A stretch of 64,000 nt of DNA from Bradyrhizobium diazoefficiens USDA 110. GTDB taxonomy: Bacteria; Pseudomonadota; Alphaproteobacteria; Rhizobiales; Xanthobacteraceae. A program made the position numbers and the translations under genes. The number at the start of each line of letters is the position of its first letter. Position 1 is the first letter of the stretch. Shown piece after piece: positions 31,810 to 41,268 of the stretch. The DNA is taken from the NCBI RefSeq assembly GCF_000011365.1, contig NC_004463.1, forward strand, positions 7,922,001 to 7,986,000, in the 5' to 3' direction. The notes under the pieces were generated by a model. That model had not been told where the DNA came from, ran no database searches, and saw nothing but the letters and a program-made list of their open reading frames with translations.

Positions 31810-32388
31810 ATGATCCGGTTTTTTGCCGCGCCGATTGCCGCCATTGCACTGCTGACGGCCACCGCCGGCGGCGCCTTTGCCGAAGAGTTCGACTCGCGCG
31901 ACATCATGGGCGGCGGCCCGAACTTCTTCCGCGGCGGCTCGAGCCCGATCCCCCGCACCACCGTCAACTACTCCGGCAACTATGCCCCCGGCACGATCGT
32001 GGTGAACACCTCCGAACGGCGGCTCTATCTGGTGCTCCAGAACGGCCAGGCGCTGCGCTACGGCATCGGCGTCGGCCGCGACGGCTTCCGCTGGGGCGGG
32101 GTGCACAGGATCACCGCCAAGAAGGAGTGGCCGGACTGGACGCCGCCGTCGCAGATGCTGGCCCGCCGGCCCGACCTGCCGCGCCACATGAAGGGCGGCA
32201 TCGAAAACCCGCTCGGCGCGCGCGCGATGTATCTCGGCTCGACGCTGTACCGCATCCACGGCTCCAACGAGCCGGAGACGATCGGCCAGGCCGTCTCCTC
32301 GGGCTGCTTCCGCATGACCAACGACGACGTCAGCGACCTCTATAGCCGCGTCTCGGTCGGCACCACCGTGGTCGTGCTGAACAACTGA
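31810..32388 (+). CDS. L,D-transpeptidase (YkuD family), secreted
   Basis: A 192-residue protein. The signal peptide is MIRFFAAPIAAIALLTATAG, with cleavage near GGAFAEE. The YkuD catalytic domain follows directly, with H150 in YRIHGSNEPETIGQAVSSGC and nucleophile C166 in SSGCFRMTNDDV. It acts in the periplasm on peptidoglycan. It is shorter than the paralogue at 28370-29230, lacking the membrane anchor and linker. GGGGAAACA precedes the ATG as ribosome site. Upstream 284 bp hold no gene; a family A repeat follows. Confidence 0.93.
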   Translation: MIRFFAAPIAAIALLTATAGGAFAEEFDSRDIMGGGPNFFRGGSSPIPRTTVNYSGNYAPGTIVVNTSERRLYLVLQNGQALRYGIGVGRDGFRWGGVHRITAKKEWPDWTPPSQMLARRPDLPRHMKGGIENPLGARAMYLGSTLYRIHGSNEPETIGQAVSSGCFRMTNDDVSDLYSRVSVGTTVVVLNN

Positions 32389-32420
32389 AGCGCAATTGGC
32401 CTCCACGCACGTGGTGTGCT

Positions 32421-32540
32421 CCCTCTCCCGCTTGCGGGAGAGGGTTGGGGAGAGGGTCTCACCGCAACGGGACAATCCCCCAGAGGAGAGAGCCCTCACC
32501 CGCCGCTACGCGGCGACCTCTCCCGCAAGCGGGAGAGGTT
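32421..32540. repeat. Interspersed palindromic repeat, family A copy 2
   Basis: Begins CCCTCTCCCGCTTGCGGGAG and ends CTCCCGCAAGCGGGAGAGG, with inner GGGAGAGGGTCTCACCGCAA and CGCTACGCGGCG stems. It lies between the L,D-transpeptidase gene and the DUF2927 gene, both on the plus strand. Confidence 0.85.
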
Positions 32541-32673
32541 GAGGGAGCCGCAGCTTCGGCTGGATCACACGAAGTCTGTCACGCTTTTGCTACAGATGAT
32601 TGGCGGGAACCCGCAGGGCGCGTGAATTTGCGGTCTTGTGCGCGCGACGCGAATACGGCAGCGTCGGGTGACG

Positions 32674-33489
32674 ATGAGCGCATTGAATCCGCCCTCGCTT
32701 TCCCTCCGCATCGCCCTCCTGGCGCTCGCAGCGCTCACCGGTGTGCCTGACACCGCTACCATGGCCGCCGCAGGCGAATTGCCCGCGATCGCCTCGCGCC
32801 AGCGCGCCGAGAAGAAGAGCTTTACCGATAGCGAGATCGTCGAGGGTTTTCTCAAGACCGCTTTCGGCGCCGAATACCACCTCGCCGGCCGCGTCGACCG
32901 CATCCGCAAATTCGACGGTCCGGTGCGCGTGTTCGCCGAGAGCGACCGCGCCGACCGCAAGACACAGCTCGCCAAGGTCGTCGCCGACATCGGCACGCGC
33001 GTGCAGCATCTCGACATCGCCATGGCCGGCAGCAGCGAGGCGGCGAACGTGCGGGTGAAGCTCGTGCGCGACCGCGATCTGTTCCGCACCATCTCGAGCT
33101 TCTACGGCGCGGAGAAGGCGCGCGAGATCCGCACCTCGCTCGATCCGCAATGCCTGTCCGGCTTCCGCAAGAACGACAATTTCGAGATCGAGCATTCCGA
33201 CGTCATCCTCACCGTCGACAACGGCGACTTCACCTTCCTCGACTGCGCCTATGAGGAGCTGCTGCAGTCGCTCGGTCCGATCAACGACACCACGAGCGTG
33301 CCCTGGACCATGTTCAACGACAACGTCTCGATGGGCTATTTCGACGTCTACGACCAATACATCCTCAACCTGCTCTACGACCCCCGCATCAAGCCCGGCA
33401 TGACCGTGCTGGAGGTCAAGGCGGTGCTGCCCGCCGTGCTCACCGACGTGCGCGCCTGGGTGAGGCGGGTGAACGATCTGAAGGAGTGA
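32674..33489 (+). CDS. DUF2927 secreted protein
   Basis: A 271-residue protein with a probable signal sequence (LRIALLALAALTGVPDT region). The body carries the DUF2927 pattern: FLKTAFGAEYHLAGRVDRIRKF, VRVFAESDR, a paired cysteine region (DPQCLSGFRKND, FLDCAYEELLQSLGP) and INDTTSVPWTMFNDNVSMGYFD. Members are secreted or periplasmic proteins of unknown function. It ends 22 bp from the convergent methyltransferase gene. ATG at 32674 was chosen because the hydrophobic signal begins right after it. Confidence 0.85.
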   Translation: MSALNPPSLSLRIALLALAALTGVPDTATMAAAGELPAIASRQRAEKKSFTDSEIVEGFLKTAFGAEYHLAGRVDRIRKFDGPVRVFAESDRADRKTQLAKVVADIGTRVQHLDIAMAGSSEAANVRVKLVRDRDLFRTISSFYGAEKAREIRTSLDPQCLSGFRKNDNFEIEHSDVILTVDNGDFTFLDCAYEELLQSLGPINDTTSVPWTMFNDNVSMGYFDVYDQYILNLLYDPRIKPGMTVLEVKAVLPAVLTDVRAWVRRVNDLKE

Positions 33490-33511
33490 GGGATTCTTAC
33501 CTCTCGCCGCC

Positions 33512-34318
33512 TCACACCTTCCTTGCCTTCGTCATCAGGAACTGCTGGCGCATCACGTTGTGGCCGGCGTCGAAATACTCCGAGATCAGCGCCTCGAACT
33601 CGGCACGGAAGCTCTTGAGCTTGTCCGGCTCGTCCTTGTACTGGGCGACGAGCTTGATCAAGGGCCCGATCGTCGATTCCATGGTGCGGCGGAAATGCTG
33701 CGGGCTGAGTGCCGACGGCGTCATCATGTCCATCTCGAAAGAGAGATCCTTCGCTTTCCCTGCGAGACGCTCGGCGACGATCTTCGGATCGCCCCACAAC
33801 ACCGGTGATGCCACGCCCTCGGGCGGCGGCAGATGGCGGCCGATCATCGCGAACATCCGTCCGACATACAGATGCGGCGGCCAGGTGGAGAACGCGATGG
33901 TGCCGCCAGGCTTCAGCACGCGCAGCATCTCGCCGATGGCAACGTCCGGGCGCGGCGCGAACATGTGGCCGAACTGGCTGAGCACCACGTCGAACTCGTT
34001 GTCGCCATAGGGCAGGCTTTCCGCGTCGCCGTCGACGAAGTCGACATCGAGGTTCACCAGTTGCGCATGCTCGCGGGCGCGCTCGATCAGAACCGGCGAC
34101 AGGTCGAGACCCCTCACCTTTGCCCCGCGACGCGCCGCCGTGATCGCGACAACGCCGGTGCCGCATCCGACGTCGAGCAGCCTTTGACCGGCGGCAACGC
34201 CGGCAAAACCGACGAGCTTGGCGGCGGTCGGTGTCGTGAAAACCTCCATCGGCGTGAACAGCGACCAGGCTTCCTTCTGGACAGCCTTGAAACTTGCAAA
34301 CGGATCCTGCGCGGTCAT
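33512..34318 (-). CDS. Class I SAM-dependent methyltransferase
   Basis: A 268-residue protein with the Methyltransf_11 fold. Motif I is RLLDVGCGTGVVA (about 47-59), motif II holds the acidic residue in VRGLDLSPVLIERARE, motif III is VDGDAESLPYGDNEFDVVLSQFG, and LKPGGTIAFSTWPP follows. It resembles UbiE/COQ5-like and tocopherol-type methyltransferases without being clearly one of them. ATG at 34318 has a GGGAGAG ribosome site seven bases upstream; the ATG at 34351 has none. It is 110 bp downstream of the DauR-like gene on the same strand. Confidence 0.92.
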   Translation of the reverse strand: MTAQDPFASFKAVQKEAWSLFTPMEVFTTPTAAKLVGFAGVAAGQRLLDVGCGTGVVAITAARRGAKVRGLDLSPVLIERAREHAQLVNLDVDFVDGDAESLPYGDNEFDVVLSQFGHMFAPRPDVAIGEMLRVLKPGGTIAFSTWPPHLYVGRMFAMIGRHLPPPEGVASPVLWGDPKIVAERLAGKAKDLSFEMDMMTPSALSPQHFRRTMESTIGPLIKLVAQYKDEPDKLKSFRAEFEALISEYFDAGHNVMRQQFLMTKARKV

Positions 34319-34428
34319 GGAACTCTCCCATCGCTCGAGGTCGATCTCCATGAGGCGGGCGACGGACGCGGAAGGTTCAACGCGGGCTGATGGTCGCAAC
34401 GGCACTGCGTTCCGGCTGGCGGACCGCC

Positions 34429-35088
34429 TCACCTCGCATCGGCATACACCGTGGCGCGCGACACGCCGAGATGGGCGGCGATGATGTCGGAGGCGCGGCG
34501 CACCTGCATGCTGCCGGCATCGCGCAATTCGCGCAGCAGGGTGCGGCGGTCTTCCGTGGAAAGCGCGCGGGGCGTGGTGGCGCGGCGCGCGGCGAACCGG
34601 TCGATATGGGCGCGGATGGCGTCGGCGCCGACGGGGTTGAGGGATTCGCGCGGATTGTTTTGCGCATCGACGCTGACGAACTGGCCGATCGCGCTCTGCA
34701 AACCCTGGAACAGCGTCAGATCGACGTTGAGGCAGAGGGCGGCGACGTATGAACCGTCCGCGCCCTTGATGCCGATCGAGGTGCTCTTGGCCTGCCGTCC
34801 GTCGGCGAAGCTGTTGGCGTAGTTCGAGATCACCTGCGCGTAGTTGGGATCGGCGATGCGGGCGAGGCCAAGCTCGGTCGCGCCCTGGCCGACCTTGCGG
34901 CCCGACAGGTTGTTGTGAATGGCGACGATCGCGTTCGTGGGATCGGTGAGATCGTGCAGCACGACCTCGCAGAACGGCGCAAAGGTCTCCCCCAGCCCCT
35001 GCGCGATCTGCTGCAACTGGTCGAACAGCAGCTTTCGTTCGGCCGTGGCCCTGCCCGATGCGGCGGACGCGGATTTGCTGCGGCTCAT
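34429..35088 (-). CDS. DauR-like transcriptional regulator (YheO PAS + HTH)
   Basis: A 219-residue regulator. The N-terminal YheO-like PAS domain (~20-135) has CEVVLHDLTDPTNAIVAIHNN and GIKGADGSYVAALCLNVDLT. The C-terminal HTH_22 domain has LSTEDRRTLLRELRDAGSMQ and ASDIIAAHLGVSRATVYADA. DauR represses D-arginine catabolism in Pseudomonas, and relatives sense amino-acid-like ligands. It follows the frameshifted threonine-synthase-like gene by 9 bp and is probably co-transcribed with it, suggesting control of amino-acid catabolism. Confidence 0.9.
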   Translation of the reverse strand: MSRSKSASAASGRATAERKLLFDQLQQIAQGLGETFAPFCEVVLHDLTDPTNAIVAIHNNLSGRKVGQGATELGLARIADPNYAQVISNYANSFADGRQAKSTSIGIKGADGSYVAALCLNVDLTLFQGLQSAIGQFVSVDAQNNPRESLNPVGADAIRAHIDRFAARRATTPRALSTEDRRTLLRELRDAGSMQVRRASDIIAAHLGVSRATVYADAR

Positions 35089-35097
35089 CGCCCGGCC

Positions 35098-36236
<1,139 letters not shown>

Positions 36237-36600
36237 GGCAGAGATGATCTACACGATTTGTCTGATTATATACGTTCTGTCCAGTCGCAGCGCAATCGCC
36301 ACAACACCTCTTGAAAACAGGAAAACCAAAACTATTTCAAATCCTTAGTCCTATCGCACGGATCGAACGGCAAGGTTCGGCCGGAGCGAGGGCGCGGGAT
36401 TCACGCGGACCGGACTGGGTTCGCCGACGATGGAATTTGGCGATGAGCGCCTGCCGGGCGCACCAGCATTAACTTGTCTGTCGCGCTCGGCCGCTACAAT
36501 ATGTTGGATTGTGCTTGCGCCGCCGGTGCTCCGCATTGGCAACGCAAAGTGAGCCAGGCCCGTCCGAGCGGCGGGCCGTTGGCTTTTTGGGAGCCTGGAC
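36237..36600. other. Divergent intergenic region, promoter area
   Basis: 364 bp between divergent units (the PLP gene leftward, the URC operon rightward). It is AT-richer than its surroundings. On the minus strand a TATAAT hexamer is present at 36270-36265, 29 bp before the PLP-gene start, and could be its -10 box; no good -35 was found. No gene was seen. Confidence 0.5.
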
Positions 36601-37857
36601 ATGAGCCGCGCGAACCGTACCGATCACATCCGCCTGACCTCCCATCCGGAGCCGGGCAGGAAGGCCGCTTTTCCGATCCATTGGGGCGCAGCCGATGCGC
36701 GCACCCGCGGGCCGATCATCGGGACGGTGTCGCGCGCTGGGGATCGCAACGTGATCGGCAGCCATGGCGGCTCCTACGCGATGTACCGCGCGCTCGCCGT
36801 CTCCGCCGGGGCGCTCGATCCCATCAGGCGTCCCGACCTCACCAACACGTTTCCGGCAGCCACCATCGGGCCGTTTCCGCAATGGAACGATCCGGCCAAG
36901 ATCGTCGCGCTCGACCCCTGGGGGCATCTCGTCGCCGAGAATTTTGGCAAGGAGATCGCCGAGGGCTCCGACATCCGGCCGAGCATCGCGGTGACGCGCG
37001 CCCGGCTCGACCTGCCCGAGATCCGCGAGGCGCTGGCCGCAAAACGGCTGCGCGCCGACGGCGAGGTCGTGCATGCCAATGGCAGCGTGTCGGTGGTGAA
37101 GATCGCGATCGATCCGGTCTGGTATCTGCCGGGCCTCGCCACGCGCTTCGGCACCGGCGAGACCGAGCTGCGCCGCACGCTGTTCGAGCAGACCGCCGGC
37201 ATGTTCCCGGAGCTGGTGACGCGGCCGGACATGAAGGTGTTCCTGCCGCCGATCGGCGGCACCACAGTCTACATGTTCGGCGACGTCAGCAAGCTGCCCG
37301 ACCATCGCACCAAGATCACCTGCCGCGTCCATGACGAGTGCAACGGCTCCGACGTGTTCGGCTCCGACATCTGCACCTGCCGGCCCTATCTCATCCACGG
37401 CATCGAGGAATCCGCGCGCGGCGCGCAGGAGGGCGGGCTCGGGCTCGTCGTCTACAACCGCAAGGAAGGCCGCGCGCTTGGCGAGGTCACGAAATTCCTG
37501 GTCTACAACGCCCGCAAGCGCCAGGAGGACGGCGATGCCGCCGCCGCCTATTTCGAGCGGACCGAATGCGTCGCCGGCGTGCAGGACGCGCGCTTCCAGC
37601 AATTGATGCCGGATACCATCCACTGGCTGGGGCTGAAGCGCATCGACCGCTTCCTGTCGATGAGCGACATGAAGCACGACGCGCTGACCTCGCAGGGCAT
37701 CGACATCGTCGAGCGCGTGCCGATCCCGCCGGAGCTGATTCCAGCCGACGCCTATGTCGAGATCGCGGCCAAGAAGGCTGCCGGCTACTACTCGACCGAC
37801 ATCGCGCCGGAGAAGGACGTCAACGGCGTGGTCGGGCGTTCGCTGGAAAAATACTGA
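36601..37857 (+). CDS. urc1: GTP cyclohydrolase II-like protein of uracil catabolism (URC1-type)
   Basis: A 418-residue protein. The C-terminal half has the GTP-cyclohydrolase II core with zinc cysteines C247, C258 and C260 (HDECNGSD, DICTC). Instead of the riboflavin enzyme's RQEGRGIGL it reads NRKEGRALGEVTK, and there is a ~220-residue N-terminal domain absent from RibA. This architecture is that of URC1, needed for ring-opening uracil breakdown in the yeast Lachancea kluyveri, with bacterial homologues. Followed 7 bp later by the DUF1688 (URC4) gene and then by a uracil phosphoribosyltransferase, which fixes the assignment. Confidence 0.9.
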   Translation: MSRANRTDHIRLTSHPEPGRKAAFPIHWGAADARTRGPIIGTVSRAGDRNVIGSHGGSYAMYRALAVSAGALDPIRRPDLTNTFPAATIGPFPQWNDPAKIVALDPWGHLVAENFGKEIAEGSDIRPSIAVTRARLDLPEIREALAAKRLRADGEVVHANGSVSVVKIAIDPVWYLPGLATRFGTGETELRRTLFEQTAGMFPELVTRPDMKVFLPPIGGTTVYMFGDVSKLPDHRTKITCRVHDECNGSDVFGSDICTCRPYLIHGIEESARGAQEGGLGLVVYNRKEGRALGEVTKFLVYNARKRQEDGDAAAAYFERTECVAGVQDARFQQLMPDTIHWLGLKRIDRFLSMSDMKHDALTSQGIDIVERVPIPPELIPADAYVEIAAKKAAGYYSTDIAPEKDVNGVVGRSLEKY

Positions 37858-37864
37858 TCGATTG

Positions 37865-39103
37865 ATGGCGGACACCGGAGAACAACAGGCCCGCTCGCTG
37901 CTCACCGCAACAGCGGTTCGCGCGCGCGCCGGGCAGATGCTCGAGCTTGGCCTCAAGGGCGAGCTCAGCCACTTCACGATCGATCTCGACCGCATGGACG
38001 GCGTTGCGGACGCGGTGCTCGCGGTCACGCGAAAAGCCTATCCGACGCTGGACGTTCCCTTCCACGCCCGCTGGCGGCATTTTGTGCTCGGCGGCGCCGA
38101 TCGCTGGGCGCGCCTTGCCGACGCCTCGTCGTGGCCGGATCGCGCGGCGCGGGCGCGCGCGGAGTTCGACCTTGCCATCGTCAGCGTGCTGCTCGATGCC
38201 GGCGCCGGCGCTGCCTGGCGCTATCGTGACGCGGTGACGGGCGAAAGCATCGGCCGGTCCGAGGGGCTTGCGATCGCGAGCCTCGACATGTTCGCAAGCG
38301 GGCTCTTCTCCAGCGATGCCCGCGCGCCGTTCAGGGCCGACGCCGACGTGCTCGCAAAACTGCCGCTTGCCGCCCTCACCTCTGCGTTTCAGGTCAGCGA
38401 CGCCAATCCGCTGCTCGGCCTCGACGGACGCACGGATCTGCTGCGGCGTCTGGGCAAGCAAGTGGCGGACCGCGCCGAGGTTTTCGGCCTGCACGATACG
38501 CCGCGGCCCGGCGGCCTGTTCGACCACATCGCGGCGCAGGCTGTGGGCGGCGCCATCGCCGCGCCGGCGATCCTGTCCGCGGTGCTGAACCAGCTCGGGC
38601 CGATCTGGCCATCGCGGCTGGAGCTTGCAGGGATTCCGCTCGGCGATTGCTGGCGCCATCCGGCGATCAAGGCGGATGATGCGACCGCCGGCCTCGTGCC
38701 TCTGCACAAGCTGTCGCAGTGGCTGAGCTATTCGCTGATCGAGCCGCTCCAGCGTGCCGGCTTCGCGGTCACCGACATCGACGGCCTGACCGGACTTGCC
38801 GAATACCGCAATGGCGGCCTGTTCGTCGATCACGACGTGCTGCGCCTGCGCGATGCCGCTGATGCCGACCGCGCACATGCGGTGGATTCCCTGCTCGTCG
38901 TCGAATGGCGCGCGCTGACCGTCGCGTTGCTGGATCGTCTTGCCGAGCCGGTTCGCACCAAGCTCTGCCGCACGCCTGAGACCTTGCCGCTCGCCAGCAT
39001 CCTGGAAGGCGGCACCTGGGCCGCGGGCCGCGCCATCGCCTTCGCACGCCGTCCCGACGGTTCGCCGCCGCTCAAGGTGATCAGCGACGGCACGGTTTTC
39101 TGA
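37865..39103 (+). CDS. urc4: DUF1688 protein, URC4-type uracil catabolism enzyme
   Basis: A 412-residue protein of the DUF1688 family (URC4 of yeast, a distinct fold without classical motifs). Recognisable stretches are AVRARAGQMLELGLKGELSHF near the start, YPTLDVPFHARWRHF, GLAIASLDMFASGLFSS and LHKLSQWLSYSLIEPLQ. In yeast it is required for uracil degradation together with URC1; its exact reaction is not settled. ATG at 37865 follows the urc1 stop by 7 bp. The frame upstream of it is a shadow of urc1. Confidence 0.92.
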   Translation: MADTGEQQARSLLTATAVRARAGQMLELGLKGELSHFTIDLDRMDGVADAVLAVTRKAYPTLDVPFHARWRHFVLGGADRWARLADASSWPDRAARARAEFDLAIVSVLLDAGAGAAWRYRDAVTGESIGRSEGLAIASLDMFASGLFSSDARAPFRADADVLAKLPLAALTSAFQVSDANPLLGLDGRTDLLRRLGKQVADRAEVFGLHDTPRPGGLFDHIAAQAVGGAIAAPAILSAVLNQLGPIWPSRLELAGIPLGDCWRHPAIKADDATAGLVPLHKLSQWLSYSLIEPLQRAGFAVTDIDGLTGLAEYRNGGLFVDHDVLRLRDAADADRAHAVDSLLVVEWRALTVALLDRLAEPVRTKLCRTPETLPLASILEGGTWAAGRAIAFARRPDGSPPLKVISDGTVF

Positions 39104-39250
39104 CCCTCCCCCCCTGTGGGAGAGGGTGGCTTCGCGAGAGCGAAGCCGGGTGAGGGGTATGTCTCTGCGGGCACATCTCTCACCGGAGTTTGCTGAAACA
39201 GACCCCTCATCCGGCGCTTCGCGCCACCTTCTCCCACAAGGGGAGAAGGA
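39104..39250. repeat. Interspersed palindromic repeat, family A copy 3, inside the URC operon
   Basis: A diverged copy: CCTCCCCCCCTGTGGGAGAG at the start and CTTCTCCCACAAGGGGAGAA at the end, with an inner GGCTTCGCGAGAGCGAAGCC hairpin. It starts right after the urc4 stop codon and separates it from the phosphoribosyltransferase gene. Confidence 0.8.
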
Positions 39251-39304
39251 AGAAGCGCCGGCTCGTTGCATTTCAATCAACGCGCATTTCGTTAGGAGCG
39301 TTAC

Positions 39305-39934
39305 ATGGAAGGCGTCACGATCGTCGATCATCCGCTGGTGCAGCACAAGCTGACGCTGGTGCGGGACAAATCCATCTCGACCAAGTCGTTTCGCGAGCTG
39401 ATCAAGGAGATCGGCATGCTCCTGTGCTACGAGGTGACGCGCGACCTGCCGCTCGCCGACACCGTCATCGAGACGCCGCTGGCGACGATGCACTCGGCCA
39501 AGATCGCCGGCAAGAAGCTGGTGTTCGTGCCGATGCTGCGCGCCGGCACCACCTTCGTCGACGGCATGATGGACCTGGTGCCGACCGCCCGCGTCGCGCA
39601 TATCGGGCTCTACCGCGAGCCGCACAGCTTTGCCGCGGTCGAATATTTCTTCAAATCGCCGTCCGATCTCGGCGAGCGGCTTGCGATCGTGGTGACACCG
39701 GTGGTCGCCACCGCCAACACGGCCGTGGCCGCCATCGACCGGCTCAAGGAGCGCGGCGCCAAGGACATTCGCCTCGCCTGCCTGATCGCCGCGCCGGAAG
39801 GGTTGGAGCGGCTGCGCGGATTGCATCCGGACGTGCCGATCTGGACGGCCGCGGTGGACGAAGGTCTCGACGAGAACGGCTTTATTTTGCCGGGCCTCGG
39901 AGACGCCGGCGACCGCGCCTACGGGACGAGATAA
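39305..39934 (+). CDS. upp: Uracil phosphoribosyltransferase, variant of the URC cluster
   Basis: A 209-residue protein along the full length of Upp ([57 protein letters not shown]). It should join uracil to PRPP in the cytoplasm to give UMP or a pathway intermediate. The PRPP loop is unusual: canonical Upp has DPMLATGGS, whereas here residues 131-139 read TPVVATANT, losing the aspartate and both glycines, while the uracil-binding C-terminus is kept. It belongs to the URC operon, 201 bp after urc4 with a repeat between. Confidence 0.9.
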   Translation: MEGVTIVDHPLVQHKLTLVRDKSISTKSFRELIKEIGMLLCYEVTRDLPLADTVIETPLATMHSAKIAGKKLVFVPMLRAGTTFVDGMMDLVPTARVAHIGLYREPHSFAAVEYFFKSPSDLGERLAIVVTPVVATANTAVAAIDRLKERGAKDIRLACLIAAPEGLERLRGLHPDVPIWTAAVDEGLDENGFILPGLGDAGDRAYGTR

Positions 39935-39990
39935 GAGCGAAGCCTAAAGCACGATGAGATTAGGTTTGATGCAGCAACGAAGGGGCTGCG

Positions 39991-40110
39991 CTCCCTCTCC
40001 CGCTTGCGGGGGAGGGCTGGGGTGGGGGTGTCTCCGCAAGCGAGAACCCCTGTGTGGAGAGAACCCTCACCCGGCGCTTCGCGCCGACCTCTCCCGCAAG
40101 CGGGAGAGGT
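39991..40110. repeat. Interspersed palindromic repeat, family A copy 4
   Basis: Starts CTCCCTCTCCCGCTTGCGGG and ends CTCCCGCAAGCGGGAGAGGT. The inner part CACCCGGCGCTTCGCGCCG is shared with other copies. It lies between the convergent upp gene and the M48 peptidase gene. Confidence 0.85.
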
Positions 40111-40155
40111 TGGAACGAGCCCGCGGCCAATCGATTCAACTCAAAGCCATCCGCT

Positions 40156-41265
40156 CTAGATCTTCCCGCTGCCGCAAATGCCCTTCAGCGCCCGCCACTC
40201 CGCATCTGTCAGCAGCGGCGGGCCGCTGACGGGACGATCTTCCTTGGTCATGCGGGCGAGACGGTCCTCGGTCAGCGGGTGGCTCGACAGGATCGTGAAA
40301 CCGCTGCCGCCTTCCTTGCCGGTGATGCGGAACATCAGCTCGGCCGAGGGCCTCGGCGAGCGGCCGAGCGCGTGCATGATGTCGATGGCGAAGGTGTCGG
40401 CGCCGGTCTCGGCCTCGCGCGAATAGGAGGCCTCGACCACGCTGCGCGAGGCGAAGATCACGGCGGATGAGCCGGTGACGTCGCCGAACAGCAGGCCGAT
40501 CAGGAACGAGGTGCCCCCGTTGTAGATCAGGCCGCGCATGTTGTCGTGATGCTTGAGATGGCCGAGCTCGTGGGCGAGGATGCCGGCAAGCTCGTCGGGG
40601 CTTTCGGCCCTGTCGAGCAGGCCCTGCAGCAAGAACACCTTGCCGCCGGGCAGCGCGAACGCGTTCGGCACCGAGGTCGGCAGCACGCCCGCGGTCATGG
40701 AATCGTCGTCGAGGCCGGCGGCATCGCGCAAGCGGTTGACCAGTTTTGTGAACGCGGCCTTGCCCGCGGGGTCTTCGCACGTGCGGCCGCCGAAGATGGT
40801 CTTCACCTGGACCTCGGACGCATCGCCAATGCGGCGCTCGATCGGCTTCGGCACCAGCGGCGCGAGGCGATCGGCAGCGAGCGGCACGCCGAACAGCACG
40901 ACACAGACGATCGAGACGGCGGCGGCCACCGACCAGCCGACGATTTTCGCGATACCGCGGCGCGTAGTCTGGTGCTCGTCGAGACGCATGCAGCGGACGC
41001 TCACGTCTGCCGCGAGTGCAGTATCGCGAATCTCCAGCCGTGCCAGCGGCGGCGCGAACGTCGAGGCCAGACGCAGGATACCGGCCGGACTGTCGGCACG
41101 CCGAATGTCGGCATAGGCCCAGCGAACGGGCGTCGCGCCCTCTTCAACGATCTCAAGCGCATCACCGAGCGTCAGCGTCACCTGCCGCCTGCGGCTCGAC
41201 ACGCCGTCGAAGTAGATCGTCGGCTTTGCGGACTGCGCCGGAGCCTCGGTGGACAACTCACTCAC
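40156..41265 (-). CDS. M48-family metalloprotease, membrane-anchored
   Basis: A 369-residue protein. The N-terminal ~100 residues are a soluble domain with a beta-rich YFDGVSSRRRQVTLTLGDAL start. One strong membrane segment follows (IVGWSVAAAVSIVCVVLFGVP, ~108-128). The peptidase domain has zinc ligands H232-E-L-G-H236 and the third ligand E286 in YSREAETGADTFA. It resembles M48 proteins of the YfgC/BepA type in which the peptidase faces the periplasm; the natural substrate is unknown. It is the second gene of a two-gene unit, 3 bp after the DUF898 gene. Confidence 0.9.
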   Translation of the reverse strand: MSELSTEAPAQSAKPTIYFDGVSSRRRQVTLTLGDALEIVEEGATPVRWAYADIRRADSPAGILRLASTFAPPLARLEIRDTALAADVSVRCMRLDEHQTTRRGIAKIVGWSVAAAVSIVCVVLFGVPLAADRLAPLVPKPIERRIGDASEVQVKTIFGGRTCEDPAGKAAFTKLVNRLRDAAGLDDDSMTAGVLPTSVPNAFALPGGKVFLLQGLLDRAESPDELAGILAHELGHLKHHDNMRGLIYNGGTSFLIGLLFGDVTGSSAVIFASRSVVEASYSREAETGADTFAIDIMHALGRSPRPSAELMFRITGKEGGSGFTILSSHPLTEDRLARMTKEDRPVSGPPLLTDAEWRALKGICGSGKI

Positions 41266-41268
41266 AGA

